From Bacteroidales bacterium (GTDB taxonomy: Bacteria > Bacteroidota > Bacteroidia > Bacteroidales > Tenuifilaceae), in assembly GCA_003818205.1 (NCBI GenBank), contig RPRQ01000034.1, positions 1-50,418 of the forward strand: a DNA stretch of 50,418 bases, read 5' to 3'. How positions within the stretch are numbered: position 1 is the first letter of the stretch; each line of letters opens with the position of its first letter. The position numbers and the translations under genes are program-made. Below are positions 23,141-32,900 of this stretch, piece by piece. The notes beneath the pieces are model-generated. The model had not been told where the DNA came from, did not search any database, and was given only the letters and a program-made list of their open reading frames with translations.

Positions 23141-26100
23141 ATGATAAACCTAGGTATCGAAGGAGCAAAAAGAAAAGTATGGCTATCGGTACTCCTTGGT
23201 ATTTTATGCTTTGCCTTCTCGCCTTTCGGCATAACAACAGTACTGGGCGAAGTGCAGGTTGATATTCCATGGTCGATGATACTGCCTATACTCGCTTCAA
23301 TGGCCTTTGGATTTCGCTATGGTTTAATCGCAGGGCTTTCTGGAGGAGCTTTTTTTCCTTTTCTGCTTTGGGCTAATAATGGGTGGCCAAATCTATTCAC
23401 ATCCATAATCTATTTAGGCATTTACGCTCTGCTTGGTTTGCTGAACGATAAAAACTATTTCAAAAAAATTCAACCTTTTCCTGTTAGGGCTGTTATCGTT
23501 TTCGGGATATGTGCCTCTGTTTTTGCCCTTTACCATCAAATTTTATTCAACCCTCTTTTAGCGATCAACCCCCCATTCTGGGTAAGTAAAACAATCATGA
23601 ATCTTCCGACCGATACGCTAATCGCTTTTACACTAAAGGATACTATAAATATTTTTCTACTCACATTGGCCTCTGAAACCTTGCTAAAGCTACCAGCTGT
23701 TGGCAGGCTTTTGGGATTACCTTCTGAACAATCATCTAAAGCAAATAATAAGATTTTTATCATCTCGATTACAATTTTTTTATTGGTTTGGTTAGCATTT
23801 GTTGGATTAGGCTATTCCCTTTTTAATAAGAATATAGGTTTTGAGGGGGTTCATGTTTCCCTTGCGTTTCTCATAATACTTTCGAGTGGTTTTTTTGTTT
23901 CCCGAATACTCTTCTTCTACAACGAAAAACAGCTCAATGCTCAAGGCGACCTTCATCATAGTGAAGAGAAGTACCGCACTTTAGTTCAGTACTCAAGCGA
24001 CCCAATATTCAGCTTTAACCCCGATGAGACCTATCGGTTCGTGAACGAAGCTTTTGCGCGTGCTTTTGGAAAAGAACCAAAAGACATTATAGGAAAATCT
24101 CCGCATGCCATATTCCCTTTTGATGAAGCTGAAAAACGGCTAATTTTAGTCCGCAAGGTATTTCAGACTGGCAAAAAGGGTGAAATAGAGGTCAAGGTTA
24201 ACGCCCATGCTGGCGATGTACGCTATTTTTTAACCCTAGCCGACCCAATAAAAGATGAAAGCGGCGATGTGCTATTCGTTACTTGTATTTCGAAAAATAT
24301 CACCGAACGCAAACTAGCGGAGAATGCGCAAAAGGAGACCGAGGAACGGTATAGAATCTTTATCTCCCAAGTATCGGAAGGGGTCTATCGTTTCGAACTG
24401 GATGAACCCATGCCTGTGGAAATGCCCCTTGAAGAGCAAATTGATTTTTTATATAACCATATGCGAATTGCAGAGTGCAACAAGGCGTTTACCGAAATGT
24501 ATGGTGCTGATTTACAAAACAAGATAATTGGTAAAACCCAGAAAGAATTTCACGGTGGAACCGATGACCCTATAAACCGTGAAGCCTTTAAACAGTTCAT
24601 AAAAATGGGTTACAGAACCGAGAATGTTGAAACAAAAGAGGTTGATGCCAGTGGGCAGACAAAGTATTACATTAACAACTCCATCGGAATCGTTGAGAAT
24701 GGCTATCTTATCCGAACATGGGGTACTCAAACCGATATTACGACTCAAAAAGAGACCGAATTTGAGCTGATCCGAGCCAAAGAAAAAGCCGAAGACCTAT
24801 TGAATAAAACTCAAAAACAGAATTCAGAGATTGAACTACAAAATGAGCGGTTAGAGAGTTTGCTACGCATATCGCAGCACAAACCAAGTTCGAATCAGGA
24901 TTTACTTGATTACGCTTTAGGAGAAGCCATCTCACTTACTGACAGCAAAATAGGCTATATATACTTTTACAACGAGTCATCCAAGCAATTTACATTGAAC
25001 ACATGGTCTAAAGAGGTAATGAAGGAGTGTTCCGTTTTAAACCCTCAAACGGTGTATGATTTAGATAAAACAGGCTGTTGGGGCGAAGCAGTAAGGCAGC
25101 GTAAGCCAATTATTATCAATAATTATACTGATGAAAACCGTTATAAAAAAGGAACGCCCCATGGGCATGTTAAACTATTAAGGTTTCTAACTATTCCTGT
25201 AGTTATCGACAATACCATCGTTGCGGTTGTTGGCGTTGCCAACAAGAAGGAGGACTATAACCAATCCGATATTCGACAGCTAACCCTTCTCATGGATACC
25301 GTTTGGCGAATTTCAGAAAGAGAAATCATGATCGAAAACCTCAAAAGAGCCAAAGAGAAGGCCGAGGAGAGCGATCGCCTAAAATCGGCTTTTCTTGCCA
25401 ATATGAGCCATGAGATACGCACTCCAATGAACGGAATACTCGGCTTTACAGAACTACTCAAAGAACCACAGCTAACCGGTGAGAAACAGCAGAAATACAT
25501 CGATGTAATAGAACAAAGCGGAACAAGGATGCTCAATATCATCAATGATATCATCAATATCTCAAAGGTTGAATCGGGTCAAATGGAGCTATTGATCTCC
25601 GACACGAATATTAACCAGCAGATTGAATTCATATATACCTTTTTCAAACCCGAGGTTGAGCAGAAAGGGCTACAGATTTTAATGAAAACCCCTTTAGCGG
25701 CAAAAGAAGTTACCATAAAAACAGACCCCGAGAAAGTTTATGCAATCCTCACAAACCTTGTTAAAAATGCCATTAAATTCACCACGCAAGGTTCGATTGA
25801 GATTGGGTATGAGAAGAGGGATCGCTACCTCGAATTTTATGTGAAAGACACGGGGTCAGGCATACCTCAGGAGCAAAGAGATATTATTTTCGAGCGGTTT
25901 AGGCAGGGCAGCGAATCGCTAAGCAGAACATATGAGGGAGCAGGGCTAGGTCTGTCGATATCGAAAGCCTACGTAGAGATGCTAGGCGGTAGAATCTGGG
26001 TAAGCGGTGAGCCTGAAAACGGTTCAACGTTCTATTTCACCTTACCCTTTAACTATATGGAAAAAGAAGAACGTGCTTTAAAAAATGAAATTCCAGCAGG

Positions 26101-26485
26101 TATAATCGAAAAAGTTTCTAAAGACCTGAAAATAATTGTTGCAGAGGATGATGAGCCATCAAGATTATTAATTTCAGAAATCATTGAAAAACAAGGAAAT
26201 ACAGTGCTGTACGCTCAGGATGGCGTTGAAGCGGTTAACCTCTGTCGCAACCATCCCGACATCGACCTAGTGCTAATGGATATTCAAATGCCCGAAATGG
26301 GGGGATATGATGCAATAAAGCAAATCCGAAAGTTCAATAAGGATGTTATAATTATTGCCCAAACCGCCTTTGCCCTTTCGGACGACAAAGAAAAGGTAAT
26401 GGCAGCAGGCTTTAACGATTATATTTCAAAACCGATTAACAAAACGGAGCTATTATCGGTTATTCGATCGCATTTTGAACAGTAA
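23141..26485 (+). CDS. Hybrid sensor histidine kinase (multi-TM, PAS, PAS, GAF, HisKA, HATPase, REC)
   Basis: A 1114-residue inner-membrane signalling protein. A hydrophobic N-terminus of 6-8 helices (about 15-265; MAFGFRYGLIAGLSGG) resembles 5TM-Lyt or S-component-like sensor modules. PAS domains follow at about 273-395 and 398-545, a coiled coil, and a GAF domain at about 573-730 (the IGYIYFYNESSKQFTLNTWS type). HisKA has His757 in FLANMSHEIRTPMNG, then the ATPase (N box NLVKNAIKF, GSGIP, GAGLGLS) and a C-terminal receiver with Asp1047 in LVLMDIQMPEMGG. All catalytic residues are intact. It is the first gene of the same-strand kinase island; the signal is unknown. Confidence 0.9.
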   Translation: MINLGIEGAKRKVWLSVLLGILCFAFSPFGITTVLGEVQVDIPWSMILPILASMAFGFRYGLIAGLSGGAFFPFLLWANNGWPNLFTSIIYLGIYALLGLLNDKNYFKKIQPFPVRAVIVFGICASVFALYHQILFNPLLAINPPFWVSKTIMNLPTDTLIAFTLKDTINIFLLTLASETLLKLPAVGRLLGLPSEQSSKANNKIFIISITIFLLVWLAFVGLGYSLFNKNIGFEGVHVSLAFLIILSSGFFVSRILFFYNEKQLNAQGDLHHSEEKYRTLVQYSSDPIFSFNPDETYRFVNEAFARAFGKEPKDIIGKSPHAIFPFDEAEKRLILVRKVFQTGKKGEIEVKVNAHAGDVRYFLTLADPIKDESGDVLFVTCISKNITERKLAENAQKETEERYRIFISQVSEGVYRFELDEPMPVEMPLEEQIDFLYNHMRIAECNKAFTEMYGADLQNKIIGKTQKEFHGGTDDPINREAFKQFIKMGYRTENVETKEVDASGQTKYYINNSIGIVENGYLIRTWGTQTDITTQKETEFELIRAKEKAEDLLNKTQKQNSEIELQNERLESLLRISQHKPSSNQDLLDYALGEAISLTDSKIGYIYFYNESSKQFTLNTWSKEVMKECSVLNPQTVYDLDKTGCWGEAVRQRKPIIINNYTDENRYKKGTPHGHVKLLRFLTIPVVIDNTIVAVVGVANKKEDYNQSDIRQLTLLMDTVWRISEREIMIENLKRAKEKAEESDRLKSAFLANMSHEIRTPMNGILGFTELLKEPQLTGEKQQKYIDVIEQSGTRMLNIINDIINISKVESGQMELLISDTNINQQIEFIYTFFKPEVEQKGLQILMKTPLAAKEVTIKTDPEKVYAILTNLVKNAIKFTTQGSIEIGYEKRDRYLEFYVKDTGSGIPQEQRDIIFERFRQGSESLSRTYEGAGLGLSISKAYVEMLGGRIWVSGEPENGSTFYFTLPFNYMEKEERALKNEIPAGIIEKVSKDLKIIVAEDDEPSRLLISEIIEKQGNTVLYAQDGVEAVNLCRNHPDIDLVLMDIQMPEMGGYDAIKQIRKFNKDVIIIAQTAFALSDDKEKVMAAGFNDYISKPINKTELLSVIRSHFEQ

Positions 26486-26493
26486 ACTATTTT

Positions 26494-26575
26494 AACGTGA
26501 GTTCGATATAAGAAATAGTGGTAATGCTCTAAAATGTAATTTGTTACAAATTTTTTATTTGGAATTGGAATGGAG
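26494..26575. repeat. Half family A element forming a kinase gene leader (A4)
   Basis: AACGTGAGTTCGATATAAG and the next 60 bp match the inverted right half of element A1 with only a couple of differences, then the similarity stops. No opposite end exists, so it is a truncated copy. It fills most of the 110 bp between two kinase genes. Confidence 0.7.
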
Positions 26576-26595
26576 TCTAAAACACCGAATGGATT

Positions 26596-29595
26596 ATGAA
26601 CATTGATATCCATACACTAATACTGATAATAGGCATCTCGCACTTGATGCAGGTATTGGTTTTCTTTCATCAATACAAAATCAACCAGTACATTAAAGGA
26701 CCTGGCTGGTGGCTCACATGGAGCGCAATGGAAACGTTGGGTTTTGCGCTTATCCTTCTAAGAGAAGTCCCAGCCTTTACACAATGGAGCATTATTTTTC
26801 AGAATCCAATAATATTCCTAGGTGCAATATTTATATACATAGGTGTGCTGAGATTCTTCAACCAGAAAGTAAATCGGATGCTCATTATCTCCATTATCAC
26901 CTCGTATGCTGCCCTACACCTAATTTTTATTTTCGTCAGAAACGATATACTTATAAGAACCCTTGTATTTGATGCTTACATCGCCTCGATTGCCTTCATC
27001 ACCGCCTTTACACTTTTCAAATACAAGACTAAGGCCTTTGTTTCCTCCATAAATTTTAATATAGCCATATTTATTGTCCATGGAGCCATTTTCACCTACC
27101 GTACGATAATGATTTTATCAGGCACTCCATTTGATGGGGTATTCAGCCAGTCCCTCTTTAACCTCGTTCAGTACTTCGATGCGCTTATCGTTGCATTGCT
27201 CTGGACCTTTGGCTTTATCATCATGCTCAACCAGAGGTTGAACGCTGAAATACTTGAAACCAAAGCGCACTTTGAGGAAATTTTCAATACTAGCCCCGAC
27301 ACTTCGCTGATTACCCGACTCAGCGATGGGTTAATTGTTGATTTAAACGAAAATTTTTCAAAAACATTCGGTTATACAAAAAATGAGCTTTTGGGCAAAT
27401 CGACCCTTGATATTAGCATGTGGAAGAATCCGAAGGACCGGCTTGCAATGATTCAAAATATAGAAGAGAATGGGTATGTAGAAAACTTTGAAGCGCTATT
27501 TCAGCGTAAAAACGGAGAGGTTTTAACCGGGTTAATATCCGCCAAAGGCATATCGCTTAATGGAAATAAGCATATTATAAGCATTACCCGTGATATTACA
27601 GATCGTAAAGAAATTGAATTAAATATACTAAAAACCTCAGAAGCGCTTACATTCCTTGCACAATTCACAAAAACGACATCTAATAGCGATTTTTTTGAGA
27701 AACTTGCTCTTTACCTCGCCGATGCGCTTGAAGCTAATTTTGTATGTATCGATAAGCTTGAGGGTGATGGCCTTAATGCAACTACAATTGCGGTATGGCA
27801 TGATGGAAACTTTGAGGATAATGTAACTTATGCCCTTAAAGATACTCCCTGCGGCGATGTTGTTGGAAAAGCGGTTTGCTGCTTTCCTGCAAGCGTTACT
27901 AGGCTTTTCCCGAATGACACTGTACTTCAAGATTTGAAAGCCGAGAGCTATGTGGGTGTAACCTTATGGAGCCACTCAGGAACGCCAATAGGTCTTATTG
28001 CTGTGATAAAGAAAGCACCACTTAGTAACCAAAAACAAGCTGAGGAATTGCTAAAACTGGTCTCTATTCGCGCTTCGGGTGAACTTGAAAGGATTGAAGC
28101 TGAAGAAACACTTAAAGATAGCGAGCAACGATTGCAATTTGTTCTTCAAGGAAGCGAACTTGGTTTCTGGGACTGGGATTTAAAAACCAATGAGGTTAAA
28201 CGAAACGAGAAATGGGCCGAAATGCTTGGCTACAAACTCGATGAGGTAGAATTTACCGTTAAGCAATGGATTGATTTTATTCATCCCGATGATCAGGCAA
28301 TTGCGCTAAAGTCAATTCAAGATCACCTCGATGGTTTAACGCCAACACATAAGCTTGAGTATAGGATGCAAGTAAAAACAGGCGAGTACAAATGGATTCT
28401 TGATCAGGCTCAAGCGGTGGCTTGGGACTCGAATCGCAAAGTGATTCGTATGAGCGGAACACATACCGATATTACGGAGCGAAAAATGGCTGAAATAGCC
28501 TTACAAGAAAACGAAAAAAAGTATCGGCTACTATTTCAAAATCTTTCCGTTGGGTTTGCATTGCATGAGATTATCTTGAATTCCGATGGTAATCCCTGCG
28601 ACTATAGGTTTCTTGAAATCAACCCCACTTTTGAAATACTTACCGGTCTAAAGGCCAATGATTTAATAGGTAAAACAATTTTAGAGATATTGCCTAATAC
28701 TGAATCGTACTGGATAGATAATTACGGAAAAGTAGCACTAACAGGAATGCCTGTTAGCTTTGAAAATTATAGCGTTGAATTAAACCGACACTATCATGTT
28801 AACGCATACTCTCCCGAATATGGAAAATTTGCCACGATTATTAATGATATCACAGAAAAAAAACAAGTTGAGATTGAAATTCAAAATAAAAACGTTGAAC
28901 TTACAAAGATAAGCTCCGATAAGGATCGCTTTATTTCAATTCTAGCCCACGACCTAAAAAGCCCATTCAATACCATATTGGGCTACCTCGAACTGCTTAC
29001 CGAGAATGTTCGCATCTACGATATCAATAAAATTGAAAACCAAATAGAGATAATTAACCAATCCGCACAGAACACCTATAACCTGCTGGAGGATATACTG
29101 ATGTGGGCACGAACGCAATCGGGTAAAATACCCTTCGAACCAAAAAAAATAATTTGTTCTAGGATATGCGAAGAGGTATTACTTGAAATTAAATTTCTTG
29201 CTGATATTAAAAAAATCACAATTAGCCATTCCTCTGTAGAAGATATAGCCATTTTTGCCGATATTGATATGCTCAAAACCATTCTTAGAAACTTAATCTC
29301 TAACGCCATTAAGTTCACCAACCCTGGAGGAAAAATCAATATTTCAATTAAACAACAAGCAAACTCTCTGATAATCTCTGTCTCCGACAACGGGATTGGA
29401 ATCCCCCCCGAAACCATAAATAAACTGTTTGATGCTACGCAAACAACTACAACCAAAGGAACCACATATGAAGGAGGAACAGGTTTAGGATTAATACTTT
29501 GCAAGGAATTTGTGGAGAAACACGAAGGAAAGATATGGGTCGAGAGCGAGGTGGGCAAAGGGAGTACATTCTATTTTACACTACAAAAGGAGTAA
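26596..29595 (+). CDS. Sensor histidine kinase (7TM, PAS, GAF, PAS, PAS, HisKA, HATPase)
   Basis: A 999-residue membrane kinase. About seven helices (1-225) form an unclassified sensor. A PAS (about 230-340) ends SITRDITDRK, then a GAF-like domain (345-500; DALEANFVCIDKLEGDGLNA, DTPCGDVV) and two further PAS domains (510-630 with GFWDWDLKTNEV and a PAC tail, 640-760). HisKA has His785 in ILAHDLKSPFNTILGY and the ATPase has NLISNAIKF, DNGIGIP and GTGLGLILCKEF. There is no receiver domain, so a separate response regulator must take the phosphate. The 5' leader is largely the half element A4. Confidence 0.9.
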   Translation: MNIDIHTLILIIGISHLMQVLVFFHQYKINQYIKGPGWWLTWSAMETLGFALILLREVPAFTQWSIIFQNPIIFLGAIFIYIGVLRFFNQKVNRMLIISIITSYAALHLIFIFVRNDILIRTLVFDAYIASIAFITAFTLFKYKTKAFVSSINFNIAIFIVHGAIFTYRTIMILSGTPFDGVFSQSLFNLVQYFDALIVALLWTFGFIIMLNQRLNAEILETKAHFEEIFNTSPDTSLITRLSDGLIVDLNENFSKTFGYTKNELLGKSTLDISMWKNPKDRLAMIQNIEENGYVENFEALFQRKNGEVLTGLISAKGISLNGNKHIISITRDITDRKEIELNILKTSEALTFLAQFTKTTSNSDFFEKLALYLADALEANFVCIDKLEGDGLNATTIAVWHDGNFEDNVTYALKDTPCGDVVGKAVCCFPASVTRLFPNDTVLQDLKAESYVGVTLWSHSGTPIGLIAVIKKAPLSNQKQAEELLKLVSIRASGELERIEAEETLKDSEQRLQFVLQGSELGFWDWDLKTNEVKRNEKWAEMLGYKLDEVEFTVKQWIDFIHPDDQAIALKSIQDHLDGLTPTHKLEYRMQVKTGEYKWILDQAQAVAWDSNRKVIRMSGTHTDITERKMAEIALQENEKKYRLLFQNLSVGFALHEIILNSDGNPCDYRFLEINPTFEILTGLKANDLIGKTILEILPNTESYWIDNYGKVALTGMPVSFENYSVELNRHYHVNAYSPEYGKFATIINDITEKKQVEIEIQNKNVELTKISSDKDRFISILAHDLKSPFNTILGYLELLTENVRIYDINKIENQIEIINQSAQNTYNLLEDILMWARTQSGKIPFEPKKIICSRICEEVLLEIKFLADIKKITISHSSVEDIAIFADIDMLKTILRNLISNAIKFTNPGGKINISIKQQANSLIISVSDNGIGIPPETINKLFDATQTTTTKGTTYEGGTGLGLILCKEFVEKHEGKIWVESEVGKGSTFYFTLQKE

Positions 29596-29631
29596 CTATT
29601 TAGCATTATACGAAATTAAGAACAAATAAAG

Positions 29632-29854
29632 GTAACTATACCACGGAGAAACGGAGGGCACAGAGTTTCACAGAGAAAATAATTATGTTTTTCGTGTTAG
29701 TGATTCTTTTGCATTTTGATACTCAGTCGTTTTTTATAATTGCCTCTCCCGATAAATCGGGACAAGTTGTGGTTCTCCTTGCTCTCTCCCGATACATCGG
29801 GACGGGCTATGTCTCAGTGGTTTTTGTTCAATTCGATTACTGCTGAATAGTTAC
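29632..29854. repeat. Family B inverted-repeat element (B4)
   Basis: A 223-bp element from GTAACTATACCACGGAGA to GCTGAATAGTTAC. A perfect 8-bp target duplication AAATAAAG lies at 29624-29631 and 29855-29862. The interior has CACAGAGTTTCACAGAG and two CCCGATAAATCGGGA-type hairpins. It sits about 120 bp upstream of the ATPase-kinase fusion. A lone end-like GTAACTATTTAGCA overlaps the preceding stop at 29592-29605. Confidence 0.85.
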
Positions 29855-29971
29855 AAATAAAGAAGTAATTTGAAAAACATTTAATGTTGAAATTGTACCA
29901 TTCGGCACAGAATATAAACAATAAAACTGAGGTATTATACTGTGCCTTTGGGTACGCAACGCATATACAAA

Positions 29972-32900
29972 ATGGCAAATGTTAAAATCTCCACCATGCC
30001 CATTACGGGGCTCTCATGCAGTAACTGCGCAATGAGTGTGGAAACGAATGTACGAAAGTTGAAAGGGGTTACTGAGGCCAACGTTGATTTCGCTAGCGAA
30101 AAGCTGAACGTTACCTTTGATCCCACTACGATAAGCGAACTCGATATTATTACCTGTATCCGTAATGTCGGATACGGTGTTGCTATTGGCAAAATAGAAC
30201 TACCCATTACGGGTTTGCAGGATAATACCGATGCCTTGACCTTAGAAAAAATTCTTATCAAACAGAATGGCGTGCTTGCTTGTACGGTGAGCTATAGCAC
30301 TGAGCATGCATCGCTAGAGTATATACCCGGTGTAGTAAGCATCGCCGAATTTGCAGAAATAATTCGTAAAGCCGGATTTGATCTGGTTCAAGCAGCCGAA
30401 ACCGAAGAAATAGAGGATGTAGAGGCTCAGGTACGAGCATCGGAGCTTATTAGGCAATGGCAATTACTTCTGGTTGGCCTTATTTTTACCATTCCTTTGG
30501 TCACATACAGCATGCTACGCGACTTTCGAGTTGTAGGATTTGAATATGATCAATTCGCTATGCTATTTGCGGCAACAATAGTACAGTTTATTGTAGGCTG
30601 GAAGTTTTACATTGGCGCATTCAAAAGCCTTAGATACGGAAGCGCAAATATGGATGTTTTGATTATGCTCGGTTCATCGGTTGCCTACTTTTCAAGTTTA
30701 CTGGTTACCATAAAAATAATCGATAGCCCAAACGTTTACTTCGAAACGGGTGCAGCCATAATCACCCTTATCCGACTTGGGAAATACTTAGAGGTACGCG
30801 CCAAAGGCAAAACATCGGAGGCGTTGAAAGCGCTCATGGGCTTACGAGCAAAAACAGCATTCGTTATACGCAATGGGGTTGAAATAGAGATAAGCGTTGA
30901 GGGGGTTACTGTTGGCGATATAGTTGTGGTCCGCCCTGGCGAGAAAGTACCCGTTGATGGTATTATTAGCGAAGGTCGATCGGCTTTTGAAGAGTCGATG
31001 ATTACCGGTGAATCAATGCCCGTAAGCAAAGGTCCTGGCGATGAAGTTATCGGAGCAACAATTAACCACGAAGGGTTAATAAAATTCGAAGCAACCAAGG
31101 TTGGGAAGAACACCGCTCTGGCTCAGATAGTAAAACTTGTTCAGCAAGCACAAGGAAGTAAAGCGCCTATTCAGAAGCTAGCCGATGAGGTGGGTAAATA
31201 TTTCGTTCCGATAATTATAGGATTAGCTCTATTCACTTTCTTCGGGTGGGTCTATGTTGCCCAAGTTGACTGGACTGGAGCCATGATAAATGCCATTGCA
31301 GTGGTAGTTATCGCCTGCCCATGCGCAATTGGGTTAGCTACCCCAACAGCAATTATGGTGGGTACATCCAAGGGTGCAGAGAACGGAATCCTATTCAAGA
31401 ATAGCGAGGTGTTGGAGCGAGCCGGGAAAATAAACATTGTTGTACTCGATAAAACGGGAACCATTACCCGAGGTGAGCCCGAAGTTACAGATATCATCGC
31501 GCTTAGTAATTTATCAGAAAACGAAATTCTTCGTCTTGCAGCAAGCGCAGAGCGGGGCTCAGAGCACCCCATAGGTCGTTCTATGGTAATATCTGCGCAG
31601 GAAAAGGGGTTAACACTTATCGACCCATCGCAATTCCGTGCGCATAGCGGTTTTGGTATTCGGGCAACTGTTGAAAACCAAAACATCATTTTTGGAAATC
31701 CACGGATGATGCAGAACGAAGGCATCGACATTGAATCAATCCAAGATGAGGTTACCCGGCTGCAAAGTAGAGGCAGAACGGTTATGGTACTAGCATTAAG
31801 TTCTTCAAACAGCAATCACCCTTTCCGATTAGCCGGTTTAATAGCCGTAGCCGACACATTAAAAGCAGGTGCCAAAGAGGCCATTGCCGAACTGCGACAG
31901 CTTGGGCTAGAGATTGTAATGATTACAGGCGATAACCAGAGCACCGCCGATGCCATTGCCAAAGAGGTAGGCATTACCCGAGTAATTGCCGAAGTACTAC
32001 CGAATGGAAAAGCTGATGCAATCAAGCAATTGCAGGCTAGTAAATCGTTAGGGAATTTTGCACACCCTACCGTTGCTATGGTTGGCGATGGCATAAACGA
32101 TGCCCCTGCCCTAGCGCAAGCCGATGTAGGAATTGCCATTGGCACAGGCACCGATATTGCTATGGCTGCCGCAGGTATTACGCTAATAAGCGGCGACCTA
32201 TCGGGTGTTGGAAAAGCCATATCGCTTTCGCGGGGTACTTCACAAACTATAGTTCAGAATTTGATTTGGGCGCTATTCTACAATGTAGCCTTAATCCCCA
32301 TTGCAGCATACGGTTTGCTTAGCCCAATGTTTGCCGCTGGGGCTATGGCGTTCAGCTCCATTTTTGTGGTAACCAATAGCCTCCGATTGAAAGCGTACAA
32401 GGTGCAAACTTTCGCACCAAAGAAAAGTATTCTTCGCCAATCGTTGGAGCTTTTACCACGTATTATTGCACCTGCAATAGCTCTAGCCGTACTCATTATT
32501 GCGCCAATGCTATTCATGCCAGACAGTAGCATGGAGATCAAGGGCGCAAATCCCGGAAATATGCCACCGTTCCTAATGATGGTTATGGCCCTTTCCAATG
32601 CCTTAATTGCAGTGGCTTACGCCTCTATCCCATTCTTCCTAATCGTTTTTGTCAGAAAACGAAAGGATATGCCTTTCACTTGGATAATCTTCCTGTTCGG
32701 GCTATTTATTCTTGCCTGTGGGACTACGCATATCATGCACGTTATCGGTCTTTGGTGGGAGGTAAACTGGTGGCAGGCTAGCGTTGATGCTATTTGCGCA
32801 ATTGTTTCAATAGCAACAGCTGTTGTTGTATGGCCTGTACTACCAAAAATCTTATCAATCCCTAGCCCAAAACAGCTACAGATGGTGAATAGTGCATTAC

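Noticed and set aside
29592-29605. A lone family B-like end at the stop of the 26596 kinase
   Set aside because: Only about 14 bp match, partly inside the coding frame, with no partner end or target duplication; chance or relic cannot be separated.
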